Assembly (NCBI GenBank): GCA_964399475.1
Contig: CAYNRB010000009.1
Location: forward strand, 1-34,565
Direction of reading: 5' to 3'
From: QPIN01 sp964399475
GTDB taxonomy: Bacteria; Pseudomonadota; Gammaproteobacteria; Methylococcales; Methylomonadaceae
DNA length: 34,565 nucleotides
Shown piece after piece: positions 25,152 through 33,311 of this stretch. The stretch's first letter is position 1, and each line of letters opens with the position of its first letter. The notes beneath the pieces are model-generated. The model was not told where the DNA came from and searched no databases. It saw nothing but the letters and a program-made list of their open reading frames with translations. The position numbers and the translations under genes were made by a program.

Positions 25152-26147
25152 ATGCCCTCACTATCTAAACAACTCAATTCGATTCTTCGTGTCAGTGATG
25201 AACCTTTTTTATTTTTGAAAGATGATGATATACATGAAATTCTGACTTCAAATCCGCTTGAATATATTGATTTTCTTTTATCTCGGTTAAAGATGATTGC
25301 GACAGGTCAGTCAGAGATGGTTCTACCGCCTAAAATGGTTTTTGATGCGCACATGAGGACGGGAGATTATCGAGTAATGCCATGCATTACACAGCATCCC
25401 GACAATAACCTGCATATTGTAAAAATTATAGGTACCAATAGGAAACAAGAATTGGTGCCGGATCAGATTACCGTTGGAAAAGCTTTTGTAATTGATAAAG
25501 ACGAACATTTTATCAGTCATATTATTGATGGCTGTTTATTGTCATCTGCCAGAACGGGAGCTTGTGCTGTAATTGCTATGTCGCTATTAAGTAGCAAAAA
25601 TGAATCACTGGCTATCGTTGGTGCTGGCAGAGTGGGTTTTTATACTGCCTTGTATGCAGTCAGTTTTTTGAAATTCAAAAATATCGTATTTATTGACATT
25701 GTTCCAGGTAGAGCCCAAGCCTGTGCCGAATATTTGTCATCCATTCATTCCACCGCTATTTTTTCTGCAAAATCTTCACTTCGTAATGCACCATCAGACG
25801 TACTGGTGTTGGCAACAACCAGTGCCACCCAATTATGTGAACCAAAAGATACTCATGCCAATTTAACACTGAGTTTAGGTGCGGATATTAATGATCAGCA
25901 TGAACTGTCTCAAGCCTGGTCACAATACCAGCCAATTTTTGTGGATTCAGAAGATGCGATTAATTTTGGTGATTTGCAACAATGGCATAAAGAAGGGTAT
26001 TTAGACAAAAATAAGATAATGGATTTATTAGCAGTTTGCAAAAAAGCTGAGGCTTTGGCTGTTTCTGAAAAAAAGGTTTTTATTTCTACCGGATCAGCGA
26101 TGTTTGATAATTTATCTATTGAATATCTTTTACAAAATGTTGATTAA
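25152..26147 (+). CDS. Ornithine cyclodeaminase / mu-crystallin family NAD(P)-dependent enzyme
   Basis: This 331-residue protein belongs to the family that includes ornithine cyclodeaminase, ketimine reductases, alanine dehydrogenases and SbnB. Visible features are a substrate-side region 'VLPPKMVFDAHM' with K61, 'GDYRVMPCI', 'SSARTGACAVIAMSLL' with R134 (the family's substrate arginine position), a Rossmann dinucleotide motif GAGRVG (157-162), and 'LSLGADINDQHELS' near the C-terminus with the acidic residue of the active site. The specific amino acid is not readable from sequence. It converges with the PaaK-like gene, the two stops overlapping at TTAA (26144-26147), so they are not co-transcribed. 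Confidence 0.85.
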   Translation: MPSLSKQLNSILRVSDEPFLFLKDDDIHEILTSNPLEYIDFLLSRLKMIATGQSEMVLPPKMVFDAHMRTGDYRVMPCITQHPDNNLHIVKIIGTNRKQELVPDQITVGKAFVIDKDEHFISHIIDGCLLSSARTGACAVIAMSLLSSKNESLAIVGAGRVGFYTALYAVSFLKFKNIVFIDIVPGRAQACAEYLSSIHSTAIFSAKSSLRNAPSDVLVLATTSATQLCEPKDTHANLTLSLGADINDQHELSQAWSQYQPIFVDSEDAINFGDLQQWHKEGYLDKNKIMDLLAVCKKAEALAVSEKKVFISTGSAMFDNLSIEYLLQNVD

Positions 26148-27514
26148 ATAACCAGGGAAATAAAATCTTCAAATTTTCCTGACTTTGCTCTTTCAATCAT
26201 ACTGACGTAGATCAGTTTATATTTGAACGGATAGAATAGCTGTTTGCTGAGCATGGCTTTAACTGCTTGTTCTTGCTCTTTAGTTAAAGCCGTTTCAACC
26301 ACCAGTCTGACTTCAATGGTTTTTCTCTCTTTTTGAGTTAATTGAAACTGTTTGATCGGTGCTATTGCACGCCATAATTCAGCGGGAAAACTGGGCCAAT
26401 GTTTGCTTCCATCAGGCAAAACCAGCATATTACGGGTTCTGCCTAAAATTTTTTCCAGAAGTAAAGAGCCTACACCTTTGGGGTTTTGTTCAGCTACTTG
26501 CGCATAATCACCTATTTCGTAGCGTAATAGAGGCATGGCAAAATTATGTAAAGGTGTTACCACAACACTTCCAATTTCTCCCTCTGTACAAGCTTCCCCA
26601 TTTTCTCGCAAGACTTCCAGATAAACACCTTCGGACTGAACTAAATAAGTTTCATTTTCGGGGTGCTGTAAAGCTAAATAGCCCACTTCTTGCGCACTGT
26701 ACATATCCTTGATTTTAACCCCAAAAACTTCGGCGCATAATTCTCGACAATGTGCGGTCAGTGTTTCGCCATAAGTTCGAAGTTCTCGTAAACCAGGCAA
26801 CTGCAAATTGGCTTGTTGAAAAAAAATTGCCAGGGCATAAAGATTAGATGGCATAGTCAATAGATAAGCTGGGTTTTCTTTGATCAACCAGTCTGCCTGA
26901 GCATTGATATTGCTATTGCTAGACATGACAATACTGTTACCACTTTTGACAATGGGTTGTGTTGCTGTTCCCCAGTTTTTAAATGAATGAGATTGACCAG
27001 GTTGCAAATTAATTTCAGGACGGATAGCCGCTAGTTTGAGTGAAAAATTACGTCGATGTAATAAATGATCTCGTACGGTAAAGGCTCTCCAAAAAAAATT
27101 AAATAATGCGGTACGGTAGGCTTTGATCGGTTGGCCGGTAGAGCCTGATGTTTGGATGCTACTGATTGCCCCATGCTCTTTGGGGATGGCGTTACTGAGT
27201 AACATATCCCCAGCTTTCTGCACCATTGAACGAGTTAAGATAGGTAATTCAGAAAAGTCTTCAATTGAATTGACTCTATCAGGCCATGAATAAACAGATT
27301 TATCTTGGTAAAAAGAGATAGTTGATTTTGCATGAGCTAATAATATTGAAAGTTGTTTCCATTGTAATGCCTGGATTTCTTGGCTAGGTAATTCCAGCGT
27401 TCGTTCAAAGCTATATTGCATGGCTAGTAAATTGGCTCCTTCAGGTGCGGGGATTCCAGGCCATGCTAAAAAGGCGACTGCGGAAGGCACATCAAATGTT
27501 TGAAATTCAGTCAT
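26144..27514 (-). CDS. PaaK-like phenylacetate-CoA ligase family adenylating enzyme
   Basis: This 456-residue adenylate-forming enzyme of the PaaK/CoF type activates a carboxylic acid as an acyl-adenylate, then usually transfers it to CoA. The phosphate-binding loop is 'IQTSGSTGQPIKAYR' (TSGSTG at 122-127), followed by 'LRTYGETLTAHCRE', 'DMYSAQEVGYLALQ', 'PLLRYEIGDYAQVAE' and 'ILGRTRNMLVLPDGSKHWP'. The order and spacing fit the family, with the usual short C-terminal subdomain. There is no adjacent carrier protein, thioesterase or phenylacetate pathway gene, so the substrate is unknown. The gene is single on its strand. Confidence 0.85.
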   Translation of the reverse strand: MTEFQTFDVPSAVAFLAWPGIPAPEGANLLAMQYSFERTLELPSQEIQALQWKQLSILLAHAKSTISFYQDKSVYSWPDRVNSIEDFSELPILTRSMVQKAGDMLLSNAIPKEHGAISSIQTSGSTGQPIKAYRTALFNFFWRAFTVRDHLLHRRNFSLKLAAIRPEINLQPGQSHSFKNWGTATQPIVKSGNSIVMSSNSNINAQADWLIKENPAYLLTMPSNLYALAIFFQQANLQLPGLRELRTYGETLTAHCRELCAEVFGVKIKDMYSAQEVGYLALQHPENETYLVQSEGVYLEVLRENGEACTEGEIGSVVVTPLHNFAMPLLRYEIGDYAQVAEQNPKGVGSLLLEKILGRTRNMLVLPDGSKHWPSFPAELWRAIAPIKQFQLTQKERKTIEVRLVVETALTKEQEQAVKAMLSKQLFYPFKYKLIYVSMIERAKSGKFEDFISLVI

Positions 27515-27630
27515 TATGTGCTCCAGTTTTTATCTTGATATGAGATACGGTTTTGAATTGAAGATGTTTATGAAAATAAGATAATTATGTTTCCACTATG
27601 AATGATAGGGAAGTTGAAAATTTAAGGAAA

Positions 27631-27704
27631 TGTAGGGTGGACAGGCTTTTTTGTCCACCAGTTGGAGTGGGCTATGGTAGGCAAAAAAGACTGTCTACCC
27701 TACA
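27631..27704. repeat. TGTAGGGTGGACAG inverted-repeat element
   Basis: Outer arms TGTAGGGTGGACAG and CTGTCTACCCTACA differ at one position. Inside, GGTGGACAggcttttTTGTCCACC forms a separate hairpin at the left half. The 74-base element lies between the PaaK-like gene and rsgA; no gene is present. Confidence 0.65.
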
Positions 27705-27755
27705 ATAATTCTATCAAGTTCACTCTGTAACCTACAGTAGATACAAAAAATACAT

Positions 27756-28643
27756 TCAATTAAGTTGTAGTTTTTCTCTTAATTTTAAAAAACGTTGATA
27801 GCGTCGTTGAGATAGTTCACCTTTTTCTGCGGCTGGCCTTACCGCGCAGCCTTTATCTTTCAAATGTCGACAGTCATTAAATTGGCACTGTTCAATTAAG
27901 GGTTGAAATTCGCGATAGCCCCAAGCTAATTGTTGTTCAGATAAATCGGCTAATCCAAATATGGCAACACCGGGCGTATCTATTAAATCACCGCCATCAG
28001 GTAAATGATAAAGGGTTGCTGCTGTAGTAGTGTGGCGACCATGTTTGGTTATTTCAGAGATAGTGTTGGTTTTTAACTGTTTATCTGGAATCAATGCATT
28101 GGTTAAAGAGGATTTCCCCACACCCGATTGACCGGCAAAAATACTGATTTGATTGTTTAAGGCGGTTTTTAGTTCTGAAATTCCAATATTTTCTATCGCA
28201 CTGACTTGATGTAAGTGATAACCCAGTTTTTTATATTGCTGTAATTCATCTGTAAAGGCTTTAGAAAGATTTAAATCAATTTTATTTAAAATCAAAACCG
28301 CATCGATATTTCTGTTTTCACAAATAACCAGATATTGATCAATCAATAAAAAATCACAATCCGGTTCTTTAGCAAAGACCACATAAACTTTATCAATATT
28401 GGCCGCAACAGGGCGAGTTTTTTTATTTCGACTAGGACGTTGTAATAAAGAACGTCTAGGTAAGATCTTTTCAATACGGCCTTGATCAGGTGATGATTTT
28501 GTAATCATCACCTGATCACCCACAGCGACAGTTTCTAGTTTACGGCGTGTTTGACATAATAAAATGCGGTTTGAAATTTCAACGGCAATACCTTGACCCA
28601 AATGAGAAATAACCAATCCCTCTATCAATTCTTGTTCTGCCAT
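27756..28643 (-). CDS. rsgA: Ribosome small-subunit-dependent GTPase RsgA
   Basis: RsgA checks late assembly of the 30S ribosomal subunit and hydrolyses GTP on it. The 295-residue protein has an N-terminal OB fold, a circularly permuted GTPase domain with NKID (120-123) preceding GQSGVGKS (171-178) and DTPG (222-225), and a C-terminal zinc finger with C253, C258, H260 and C266. The start overlaps the stop of the upstream M48 peptidase gene by one base (TAATG), so they are coupled. The orn gene, often the direct neighbour of rsgA in gammaproteobacteria, lies just beyond on the other strand. Confidence 0.97.
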   Translation of the reverse strand: MAEQELIEGLVISHLGQGIAVEISNRILLCQTRRKLETVAVGDQVMITKSSPDQGRIEKILPRRSLLQRPSRNKKTRPVAANIDKVYVVFAKEPDCDFLLIDQYLVICENRNIDAVLILNKIDLNLSKAFTDELQQYKKLGYHLHQVSAIENIGISELKTALNNQISIFAGQSGVGKSSLTNALIPDKQLKTNTISEITKHGRHTTTAATLYHLPDGGDLIDTPGVAIFGLADLSEQQLAWGYREFQPLIEQCQFNDCRHLKDKGCAVRPAAEKGELSQRRYQRFLKLREKLQLN

Positions 28644-29893
28644 TAGGTAGATTGCATTTTAGATTCTAGATTGGCAATACGGATAGCAGCGGGGGGGTGG
28701 CTATAATGAAATGCAGAAAACAAAGGATCGGGAGTTAAGGTATTGGCATTTTCTTCATACAATTTAACCAGGCCGCTAATCAATTTGCTGGCTTGTGCAT
28801 TATTGGATGCGAAATCATCCGCTTCAAACTCAAATTTTCTTTGGAAATAAGCGCTAATCGGTTGAATGAAAATGGTAAAAACAGGTGATACCAAAGTGAA
28901 TACTAATAGGGCAGCTGCATTTGAATGAGTTTCAACACCTAAGCCACTAAAGAACCAGTCTTGAGTAATTAGCCAGCCTAAAATAGCAAAACTGCATAAG
29001 GTCATGATAGAAGATGAAATCAGCATTTTGGTGACGTGCTTGCATTTAAAGTGACCCAGTTCATGGGCTAATACCGCTTCCAGTTCTTCTTCATCCAAAG
29101 ATTCTACTAATGTGTCATAAAATACGATGCGTTTGTTATTTCCCATGCCTGTGAAATAAGCATTTCCATGGCCTGAACGTTTAGAACCGTCCATGATGAA
29201 AATACCATCACTATTAAAACCGCAGCGAGTTAGCAGGCCTTTAATTCGTTCTTTTAACGAACCATCTTCCATCGGAGTAAATTTATTAAATAAGGGGGCA
29301 ATAAGGGTGGGAAATAACCAGCTCATTAATAATGTAATGCACATCAATATTGCCCAGGCATACAGCCACCAGTATTCCCCGACACTATCCATCACCCAGA
29401 CTAGCAGTGCCAGTATAGGCATGCCAATTGCTATGACTAAAGCTATTGAAGTGGCTTGATCTTTAAAAAATTGCTTCAAGGTACTTTTGTTGAAGCCAAA
29501 TTTTTCTTCAATAACGAAGGTTTGGTATAAGCTGGTTGGAATTTCAAGCACTGTCATCACCAAAAAAATACTGGCAACAGCTGCCAATTCGGCAAGCATG
29601 GGTGCTAATTCAAAGGATGACCAAAACGAAAAGGCCAGACTAATGCCTCCTCCTAAAGTTAATAGGAGTAAAAACACAATACCCATAACACTATCAATAT
29701 CACTTAACTTACTTTTTTCGATTGTATAGTCTGCGGCTTTTTGGTGTGCCTTTAATGAGACCACGTCTTGAAAGGCTTCAGGAACCTCAGCTCGATGATT
29801 TGAAACAAAAGATTTTTGGCGCATAGACAGCCAGAATTGAATCGCGTACGAAACAACTAAGGCAATTAAAAATATAAAAGTGAATGTATTCAT
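28643..29893 (-). CDS. M48 family metallopeptidase, Ste24/CAAX-protease type
   Basis: This 416-residue integral membrane zinc peptidase resembles the Ste24-type CAAX protease. It has hydrophobic segments at the start, about 70-95, 100-120, 148-168, 175-200, and a pair around 290-350. The metal site is HELGH (277-281) with the third ligand probably in 'FEFEADDFA'. The final 'HYSHPPAAIRI' block is typical of the family. Bacterial relatives are linked to membrane protein quality control, but the substrate here is not known. Its stop overlaps the rsgA start; the gene is divergent from orn, with a 93-base gap that must contain both promoters. Confidence 0.93.
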   Translation of the reverse strand: MNTFTFIFLIALVVSYAIQFWLSMRQKSFVSNHRAEVPEAFQDVVSLKAHQKAADYTIEKSKLSDIDSVMGIVFLLLLTLGGGISLAFSFWSSFELAPMLAELAAVASIFLVMTVLEIPTSLYQTFVIEEKFGFNKSTLKQFFKDQATSIALVIAIGMPILALLVWVMDSVGEYWWLYAWAILMCITLLMSWLFPTLIAPLFNKFTPMEDGSLKERIKGLLTRCGFNSDGIFIMDGSKRSGHGNAYFTGMGNNKRIVFYDTLVESLDEEELEAVLAHELGHFKCKHVTKMLISSSIMTLCSFAILGWLITQDWFFSGLGVETHSNAAALLVFTLVSPVFTIFIQPISAYFQRKFEFEADDFASNNAQASKLISGLVKLYEENANTLTPDPLFSAFHYSHPPAAIRIANLESKMQST

Positions 29894-29986
29894 GATTATT
29901 GGGTTAATAAATCGGGTTTTAAGAATTAGCGTTACAGATTAGCCAATGCTACAATTTAATGCAATTAACATCATTATGGAAACAAT

Positions 29987-30532
29987 ATGGCACAGGATTC
30001 TAGTAATTTAATATGGATTGATCTGGAAATGACAGGGCTAGACCCCGATCATGATCTAATTATTGAGATTGCTACTATTATAACTGATAAAAACCTAAAT
30101 ATCCTTGCAGAAGGGCCGATTCTTGCTGTGCATCAGTCTGATGCCGCATTAGAGGCGATGGATGACTGGAATCAAACGCACCATGGGCAATCAGGTTTAA
30201 TAGAGCGAGTAAAGCAATCGACTATCGATGATGCCGAAGCACAAAGGCAAACGATTGAATTTTTAAAGCAATGGGTGCCTGAAAATATCTCCCCCATATG
30301 TGGAAATAGTATCTGTCAGGATCGGCGTTTTCTTTATCATTACATGCCTGCTTTGGAAAAATATTTTCATTATCGTAATCTAGATGTCTCCACATTAAAG
30401 ATATTGGCATCGCATTGGGCACCAGAGCTTCAAAAGGGTATAGAAAAAAAATCAGCTCATAAAGCATTGGACGATATTATAGAATCGATAGATGAGTTAA
30501 AGTATTACCGCGAACACTTTATTAAAGCCTAA
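29987..30532 (+). CDS. orn: Oligoribonuclease (Orn)
   Basis: Orn is the DEDDh-type 3'-5' exonuclease that finishes RNA decay by degrading two- to five-nucleotide fragments, including linear pGpG from cyclic di-GMP turnover. The 181-residue protein has exonuclease motif I 'LIWIDLEMTGLDPD' with D12 and E14, motif II 'PICGNSICQDRRFLYHYMP', and motif III 'KSAHKALDDIIESIDELKYYR' split by the eye into HKALDDI. All catalytic residues are present. The start has GGAA about six bases upstream. The crcB-like gene begins two bases after its stop, so the two are probably co-transcribed. Confidence 0.97.
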   Translation: MAQDSSNLIWIDLEMTGLDPDHDLIIEIATIITDKNLNILAEGPILAVHQSDAALEAMDDWNQTHHGQSGLIERVKQSTIDDAEAQRQTIEFLKQWVPENISPICGNSICQDRRFLYHYMPALEKYFHYRNLDVSTLKILASHWAPELQKGIEKKSAHKALDDIIESIDELKYYREHFIKA

Positions 30533-30534
30533 AA

Positions 30535-31242
30535 ATGAACCAGGTGATAGCCATTGCTTTAGGTGGAGCCTTGGGTGCTGTCTTACGTTTTTTTATCTCC
30601 ACAGGCGTTTATCATTGGCTAGGGCGCGGTTTTCCCTATGGCACTTTAAGTGTTAATCTAATCGGTTCGTTTTTAATTGGTTTGATGACCGAAGCTTTGC
30701 TACTACAGCGAGTTTCTTTGTCTATTGAATATCGGTCAGCCATTTTGATCGGATTATTTGGCTCATTAACTACCTTTTCCACCTTTTCTTTAGATACCTT
30801 GTATTTAATTGAACAAGGCCAGTTAGTCAAAGCGGCTTTGAATGTTTTAATTAGTGTTTTGGTCTGTATTTTTGCCGTCTGGGTAGGTTTGACTTTAGGA
30901 AGAGGCTTATTTTCGGATTCTAATGGCACTTTCCATTGGATGGACTGGGTTATCCCTTATGCGCTACTTTTCGTTAATATACTGGGTGCTTTTTTAATTG
31001 GTTTGGTCAGTACTGTTTTATTAAACAAAGTCAGTTTGTCTATCGAATATAATGGCACGCTGGTTGTGATCTTGATTGGACTTTTTCTGACCTTATCCAG
31101 TCTCTATCTGGTGTTGAATTTTATTGAGCAAGGGCATTCTTTTGAATCGCATTTAAAATCTATTTCAGTAACACTTTTTAGTAATTTAATGATATGCAGT
31201 GCTGCGCTCTGGATGGGTTTTTTAGCAGGCAAACAAATATAA
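30535..31242 (+). CDS. crcB: Internally duplicated CrcB/Fluc fluoride channel (4+3 helices)
   Basis: CrcB (Fluc) exports fluoride as an antiparallel dimer of ~125-residue, four-helix subunits. This protein is 235 residues. The first half (1-125) is a complete subunit: GGALGAVLRF in helix 1 (R18), pore N41 in VNLIGSF, and the helix-3 box 'GLFGSLTTFSTF' (F81, F84). The second half (about 134-235) repeats helices 2-4: 'FPYGTLSVNLIGSFLIGL' is echoed by 'IPYALLFVNILGAFLIGL' (N148), and SLSIEY occurs in both (61-66 and 167-172), as does IEQG. It has no helix 1, and its helix-3 box is lost (GLFLTLSSLYLV). With four helices before it, the second half should insert upside down. It starts two bases after orn; no fluoride riboswitch fits there. 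Confidence 0.9.
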   Translation: MNQVIAIALGGALGAVLRFFISTGVYHWLGRGFPYGTLSVNLIGSFLIGLMTEALLLQRVSLSIEYRSAILIGLFGSLTTFSTFSLDTLYLIEQGQLVKAALNVLISVLVCIFAVWVGLTLGRGLFSDSNGTFHWMDWVIPYALLFVNILGAFLIGLVSTVLLNKVSLSIEYNGTLVVILIGLFLTLSSLYLVLNFIEQGHSFESHLKSISVTLFSNLMICSAALWMGFLAGKQI

Positions 31243-31260
31243 GCATGTAATGCTAGACCG

Positions 31261-31377
31261 GTAGGTTGGGTTAGCTTATCAAGCGAAGCGCGATAACGTA
31301 ACCCAACATTTACGCAGAGTGCAGATTATTGTTGGGTTACGTTTTTTCGCTATACTCAAAAATCTAACCTAACCTAC
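31261..31377. repeat. GTAGGTTGGGTTAG inverted-repeat element
   Basis: Outer arms GTAGGTTGGGTTAG and CTAACCTAACCTAC (one mismatch pair) enclose two inner copies of a GTTGGGTTACG/CGTAACCCAAC type sequence. It fills most of the 240-base gap between the CrcB gene and serS. Confidence 0.7.
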
Positions 31378-31482
31378 GAGGCAATATATTGATTGTCTTA
31401 AGTCATTAAATCTAAAGCTAATAATATTCCTCTTTGGAATAATTACAAAACACTCTTTTTTTATATTTAGGTTATTTATTTT

Positions 31483-32751
31483 ATGTTAGACCCCCGTTTA
31501 TTTAGAACTGATCTTGATGAGGTGAAAAAACAATTAGATCGTCGATCTTTTGCTTTTGACGCTAAGGCTTATGAGTCATTGGAAAGCAGAAGAAAAATTG
31601 TTCAGATAAAAACTCAGGAATTGCAGAACGAACGGAATAAAAATGCAAAAAGTATAGGTCAGGCAAAGGCTAAAGGTGAGGATATTCAACCTCTGCTTGA
31701 TCAGGTTCAGCAATTAGGTGATCAATTAAAAGACGCGGAAACAGAGTTATCCACTCTTCAGCAAGAATTGTCAGTTTTAATGCAGGTATTGCCAAATTTT
31801 CTTGATGAAGCTGTTCCAGCGGGGAAAGATGAAGAAAGCAATATAGAAATTAGTAGCTGGGGCAAAATTCCTGAATTTTCATTCCAGGCAAAAGATCATG
31901 TGGATTTGGGGGGTAATAAAGGACTGAATTTTGAATTGGCTGCAAAAATTACCAGTGCCCGATTCGCTGTTTTAAAAGGGCCAATAGCTCGGTTGCAACG
32001 TGCGATTATTCAATTAATGTTGGATACACATACTGCTGAGCATGGTTATACCGAAACCTATGTGCCATTTTTAGTTAATGCGGACAGTTTATACGGCACA
32101 GGGCAATTGCCAAAATTTGAAGATGATCTGTTTAAAGTCAATAATGATCCGGCTTTATATTTAATACCTACTGCCGAAGTGCCTGTGACTAACATGGTCA
32201 GGGATGTGATTGTTAATGCTAAAGAAATGCCTTTAAAATTCGTTTGTCATACGCCTTGTTTTCGTAGCGAAGCAGGTGCTTATGGGCGAGATGTAAGAGG
32301 AATGATTCGTCAGCATCAATTCGAAAAAGTTGAGCTGGTACAAATTGTTGCAGCGGAAGAATCGTTAAAAGCGCATGAAGAACTCACCTCTCATGCTGAG
32401 AACATCCTCAAAAAATTGGAATTGCCGTATAGAAAAGTTTTGCTATGCAGTGGAGATACGGGGTTCTCATCTTCAAAAACTTATGACCTGGAAGTCTGGC
32501 TGCCAGGGCAGGGGAAATATAGAGAAATTTCTTCGTGCAGTAATTTTAAGGATTTTCAGGCGCGTCGTATGCAGGCTCGCTGGCGGAATCCTGAAACATC
32601 TAAACCAGAATTGGTGCATACGGTCAATGGATCAGGGCTGGCTGCGGGTAGAACCTTGATTGCCATAATGGAAAATTATCAGGATGAGCAGGGTATGATT
32701 CATATTCCTCAGGTGTTAAAACCTTATATGGGTGGAATTGAATCTTTTTGA
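31483..32751 (+). CDS. serS: Seryl-tRNA synthetase
   Basis: This class II synthetase charges tRNA-Ser (and tRNA-Sec where present). The 422-residue protein has the N-terminal two-helix coiled-coil arm that holds the tRNA long variable arm (about 28-105, rich in Gln, Lys and Glu). The catalytic domain follows, with motif 2 in 'PCFRSEAGAYGRDVRGM' and 'RQHQFEKVEL', the later 'SSCSNFKDFQARRM', and motif 3 in 'NGSGLAAGRTLIAIMENYQ'. The start MLDPRLFRTDL is the standard family beginning. Complete; no sign of transfer or damage. Confidence 0.98.
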   Translation: MLDPRLFRTDLDEVKKQLDRRSFAFDAKAYESLESRRKIVQIKTQELQNERNKNAKSIGQAKAKGEDIQPLLDQVQQLGDQLKDAETELSTLQQELSVLMQVLPNFLDEAVPAGKDEESNIEISSWGKIPEFSFQAKDHVDLGGNKGLNFELAAKITSARFAVLKGPIARLQRAIIQLMLDTHTAEHGYTETYVPFLVNADSLYGTGQLPKFEDDLFKVNNDPALYLIPTAEVPVTNMVRDVIVNAKEMPLKFVCHTPCFRSEAGAYGRDVRGMIRQHQFEKVELVQIVAAEESLKAHEELTSHAENILKKLELPYRKVLLCSGDTGFSSSKTYDLEVWLPGQGKYREISSCSNFKDFQARRMQARWRNPETSKPELVHTVNGSGLAAGRTLIAIMENYQDEQGMIHIPQVLKPYMGGIESF

Positions 32752-32846
32752 AATAAGAATGGAAAACTTGTGTTTAATTTGTAGACAGAGTAAAGTTAAA
32801 AACTGTTTCTTGCTCTTTAATAGTAGGGGAGTTGTTATTTTGGCAT

Positions 32847-33008
32847 AAGGCAACTCGCAATAATTAACTACTAATCTTGTTGGTCTTTTTGTCCGTCTTT
32901 AGTCGTTTAGAACTAGTTAGGTAGCTGGCTATACGCCTATTGTTACACAACTAAAGACAAACAAAAATCTTGCTCTGTATTGGTGGTTTATCGACTGCGA
33001 GTTACCTT
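32847..33008. repeat. ~160-bp long palindrome, family B, copy 2
   Basis: Begins AAGGCAACTCGCAATAATTA and ends GACTGCGAGTTACCTT. Inside, 'GTCTTTTTGTCCGTCTTTAG' faces 'CTAAAGACAAACAAAAATC', with a central GTAGCTGGCTATACGCC. It is a diverged relative of 13702-13862. A minus-strand open frame (32988-33200, TTG start) runs into its end and is probably not a gene. Between here and 33263 I see nothing else. Confidence 0.7.
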
Positions 33009-33263
33009 ACGTTGTTCTGTTTTTTCATCTTCTGAACTTTTGTGACTAGGTTTGAACTTGAGCAGCTTATCTAAAGCCCCTCGCGAAGATTTAATTTTTC
33101 TAAACGATCTTATACTGAAATAATCTTCAACAATCTTTCTGTATTTACCAATCTTGCTCTTTTGTAATAAAAATTCAATTTTATTTTGATCAATTATCAA
33201 TTTTGGATATACTGTTCTATGATTCTAAAATAGACAGACTTCATGGGTATTTCAAATATGACC

Positions 33264-33302
33264 AATTTCGTCTATTAAGCTGTTAGCTTAATAGACGAAA
33301 TT
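33264..33302. repeat. 18-bp perfect hairpin with 3-base loop
   Basis: AATTTCGTCTATTAAGCT (33264-33281), loop GTT, then the exact complement AGCTTAATAGACGAAATT (33285-33302). It ends 9 bases before the ATG of the decayed gene at 33312. It could have been an operator, a terminator of an upstream transcript, or a mobile-element mark; no T run follows. Confidence 0.8.
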
Positions 33303-33311
33303 GAGAATAAA

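Noticed and set aside
30533..30534. Fluoride riboswitch before the CrcB gene
   Set aside because: Only two bases separate orn from the CrcB start, so no leader for a riboswitch exists there, and none was seen before orn.
32988..33200. Minus-strand open frame of 70 codons rich in Lys and Ser
   Set aside because: It needs a TTG start, has no recognisable motif, and its last codons run into the family B palindrome.
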